Assembly (NCBI GenBank): GCA_020058965.1
Contig: JAGVCY010000145.1
Span: forward strand, 1 to 6,399
Reading direction: 5' to 3'
DNA: 6,399 nucleotides
Source: Candidatus Omnitrophota bacterium
GTDB taxonomy: Bacteria > Omnitrophota > Gorgyraeia > 2-02-FULL-51-18 > JAGOUK01
Of the stretch, positions 5,216-6,399 are shown one piece after another. Both the position numbers and the translations under genes were made by a program. Under the pieces are notes generated by a model that was given only the letters and a program-made list of their open reading frames with translations, was not told the DNA's origin and did not search any database. Position 1 is the first letter of the stretch. Each line of letters begins with the position of its first letter.

Positions 5216-6201
5216 TTGGCCGCTTGGTGAAAAAGCATATCTCTATGAAACTCCAAATACACTTGCTGCTCTTTGGAAAAAGTTCCCACGTTAGAAGCAT
5301 CAGACTCCGTCGGGATCCCCATCTGCCGCAACGCTTGCTTGCTGACCACTGGCGAGACCAGCATGGCTCCATTGCCTCTAAATGATATCAGCCCTTCATC
5401 AAAAAGATGATCCGCGTCCGGAGTTAAAAGCAGGCCGTTGCTGCCGTCCAGTCGCTCTTTGTTATCAGCCATCCGCCAGGGCTTGATATGGCTGGCGATC
5501 AAATGCTCCGGCTGCGTCACAAGCGTCACCCGACACCGTGACTCGATCTCAGCAACACGGTTTCTAAACTCCCCCTGTCCCCGCCGTGCCCGAATGATCT
5601 GTTTTTTCTCAGTCTCAGGCACTTCCGCGTTCAGCTCGATTTCTTCAAGAGCTTTGGCATCCCATTGACTCATAAGTTCTTCGCTGGCCGCGCTCCGCAA
5701 GGGTTCTATACTGGACTCACACACCCATTCGCCTTCCTGGAGCGACGCCTTTCCTTCCGGGCCGATGATGTCGATTATGACCAACGCCATCGCCGCGCCG
5801 ATTTCTGCCAAATACATCTGATTGCCGGTGCCGTCTGCGCGAATTGGTGAATAGGTCTTGGGAAGGAGGGGTTCTAGCAGATTCATATGTTTGCGGGGTT
5901 CAAAGCGCTTGATGAGCTGGTGAAATTTAACTTCAACTTTCCAGCCGATGTCCTGCCAATTCAAACCGGCCAATCCAAACTCTAAGGGTTTAGGTGACGT
6001 GTAGGCGCGCGCAACCGCTATACCGACCGCCATGATCTTGCGGTCGTAGAATGAAAAAATCAGGTCACCGCGCGAGATTTCACGCATAGTTTCATAAAAA
6101 TGGTTCTTATCTCCATTTTTTTGAACCTTGGGCGACCAGAGATATCCACCAGGCACTTCCTGCCGATAAGTCTGATTCTGACTCACCCACCAAAAACGCA
6201 T
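5212..6201 (-). CDS. EVE-domain/HNH endonuclease, probable modification-dependent restriction enzyme (first gene of operon)
   Basis: 329 residues from the ATG at 6201, chosen because GGAGG (6212-6216) lies 10 nt upstream and because the family begins with the pattern M-x-[YF]-WW-V-x-QNQTY. The open frame could start 30 codons earlier, but that extension looks non-coding. Residues 1-140 form an EVE-like (PUA-superfamily) domain: FWWVSQNQTYRQEVPGGYLW (3-22), SRGDLIFSFYDRKIMAVGIA (43-62) and NWQDIGWKVEVKFHQL (81-96). A linker follows, then an HNH_2-type nuclease (about 209-295): GQGEFRNRVAEIESRCRVT, ASHIKPW with His238, NGLLLTPDADHLFDEGLISF with Asn255 and His265. EVE-HNH enzymes such as VcaM4I bind flipped 5-methyl- or 5-hydroxymethylcytosine and cut modified DNA; this protein likely guards against modified phage DNA. 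All motifs look intact. Its TGA overlaps the HIT start (ATGA), marking it as the head of a coupled operon. Confidence 0.92.
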   Translation of the reverse strand: MRFWWVSQNQTYRQEVPGGYLWSPKVQKNGDKNHFYETMREISRGDLIFSFYDRKIMAVGIAVARAYTSPKPLEFGLAGLNWQDIGWKVEVKFHQLIKRFEPRKHMNLLEPLLPKTYSPIRADGTGNQMYLAEIGAAMALVIIDIIGPEGKASLQEGEWVCESSIEPLRSAASEELMSQWDAKALEEIELNAEVPETEKKQIIRARRGQGEFRNRVAEIESRCRVTLVTQPEHLIASHIKPWRMADNKERLDGSNGLLLTPDADHLFDEGLISFRGNGAMLVSPVVSKQALRQMGIPTESDASNVGTFSKEQQVYLEFHRDMLFHQAAK

Positions 6202-6211
6202 AGCACGGTTA

Positions 6212-6216
6212 CCTCC
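6212..6216 (-). promoter_or_regulatory. Shine-Dalgarno that fixes the start of the EVE-HNH gene
   Basis: GGAGG on the minus strand, 10 nt before ATG 6201. It supports this internal ATG over the ATG at 6291. The leader 6202-6312 holds A+T-rich sequence near 6290-6317 where the operon promoter probably lies, but no clear -35/-10 pair is visible. Confidence 0.6.
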
Positions 6217-6312
6217 GAGAGCATCATAGCATGAGCCGCCTCGAGTGGGATATGCACAGCTCGAACTTCGGTCGTCCACCGATCCGTTCATCTAAATAAA
6301 ATCCAAATAAAT

Positions 6313-6399
6313 AATTTCTTGACCGAATAAATTGAAGTTGTACCCTATCGTCACCTGCTACTTCTGAACCCTTCGGGGGCTGTGTCCAGCCAAAGGTAA
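6313..6399 (+). repeat. Direct repeat, copy 2 (87 bp, runs to window end)
   Basis: Matches 2829-2915 with one mismatch in 87 bases (C at 6318 breaks the left dyad seen in copy 1) and is identical for the last 81 bases. Same orientation as copy 1. It lies just upstream of the minus-strand operon, so the two copies bracket the ORF6N gene, the DUF1016 remnant and the three-gene operon. The sequence stops inside or at the end of the repeat, which is also what an assembly break at a repeat would produce. Confidence 0.9.

Noticed and set aside
6223..6228. TATGAT on the minus strand as a -10 box for the EVE-HNH operon
   Set aside because: It is too close to the ribosome binding site at 6212-6216 and lacks a -35 match.
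6202..6291. Longer start for the EVE-HNH gene at ATG 6291
   Set aside because: The family starts at the FWWVSQNQTY segment, and GGAGG precedes the ATG at 6201. The extra 30 residues look non-coding.
2829..6399. Whole segment as an insertion sequence or transposon
   Set aside because: There is no transposase, and the flanking repeats are long direct repeats rather than terminal inverted repeats with short target duplications.

Overview
The window is a bacterial, metagenome-like fragment of moderate to high G+C. The best taxonomic clue is the large minus-strand gene at 47-2527. Its exported product carries a HIQDAHANY / LVEGSSRD / AGGYHTDHL motif set and linkers studded with AAR(L/M/F) motifs, which I associate with Omnitrophota (former OP3). 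That placement is an inference from memory of the family, not a search result.

Layout. (1) 1-241, plus strand: the 3' end of a right-handed beta-helix (pectate-lyase-like) protein. (2) 47-2527, minus strand: an 826-residue secreted or membrane-tethered TraB/Tiki-like protein that starts at a TTG. Its last 64 or so codons run antisense through the beta-helix gene. (3) 2528-2992: a non-coding stretch with several hairpins, then an 87-bp repeat, then a dyad over the ribosome binding site of the next gene. (4) 2993-3520, plus strand: an intact ORF6N-domain protein. (5) 3521-3770: the decayed N-terminal piece of a DUF1016/YhcG-type gene on the minus strand, and a run of hairpins between convergent genes. 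(6) 6201 down to 3767, minus strand: a tight three-gene operon coding for an EVE-HNH endonuclease, a HIT-family hydrolase and a second, different HNH endonuclease. The genes are joined by a 4-nt ATGA overlap and then by a zero-gap TAA/ATG junction. (7) 6313-6399: a second copy of the 87-bp repeat in the same orientation, cut by the window end.

Reading. Everything from the ORF6N gene to the three-gene operon lies between two nearly identical direct repeats 3,484 bp apart. The content (ORF6N protein, broken DUF1016 nuclease, probable modification-dependent EVE-HNH nuclease, HIT protein, second HNH nuclease) is typical accessory or defence material and contrasts with the housekeeping-style or secreted genes to the left. 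The most interesting hypothesis is that the EVE-HNH, HIT and HNH genes form one co-translated anti-phage or anti-plasmid module carried on a small repeat-bounded cassette. I do not recognise this trio as a named system. No integrase, transposase, tRNA, rRNA or CRISPR array is visible.
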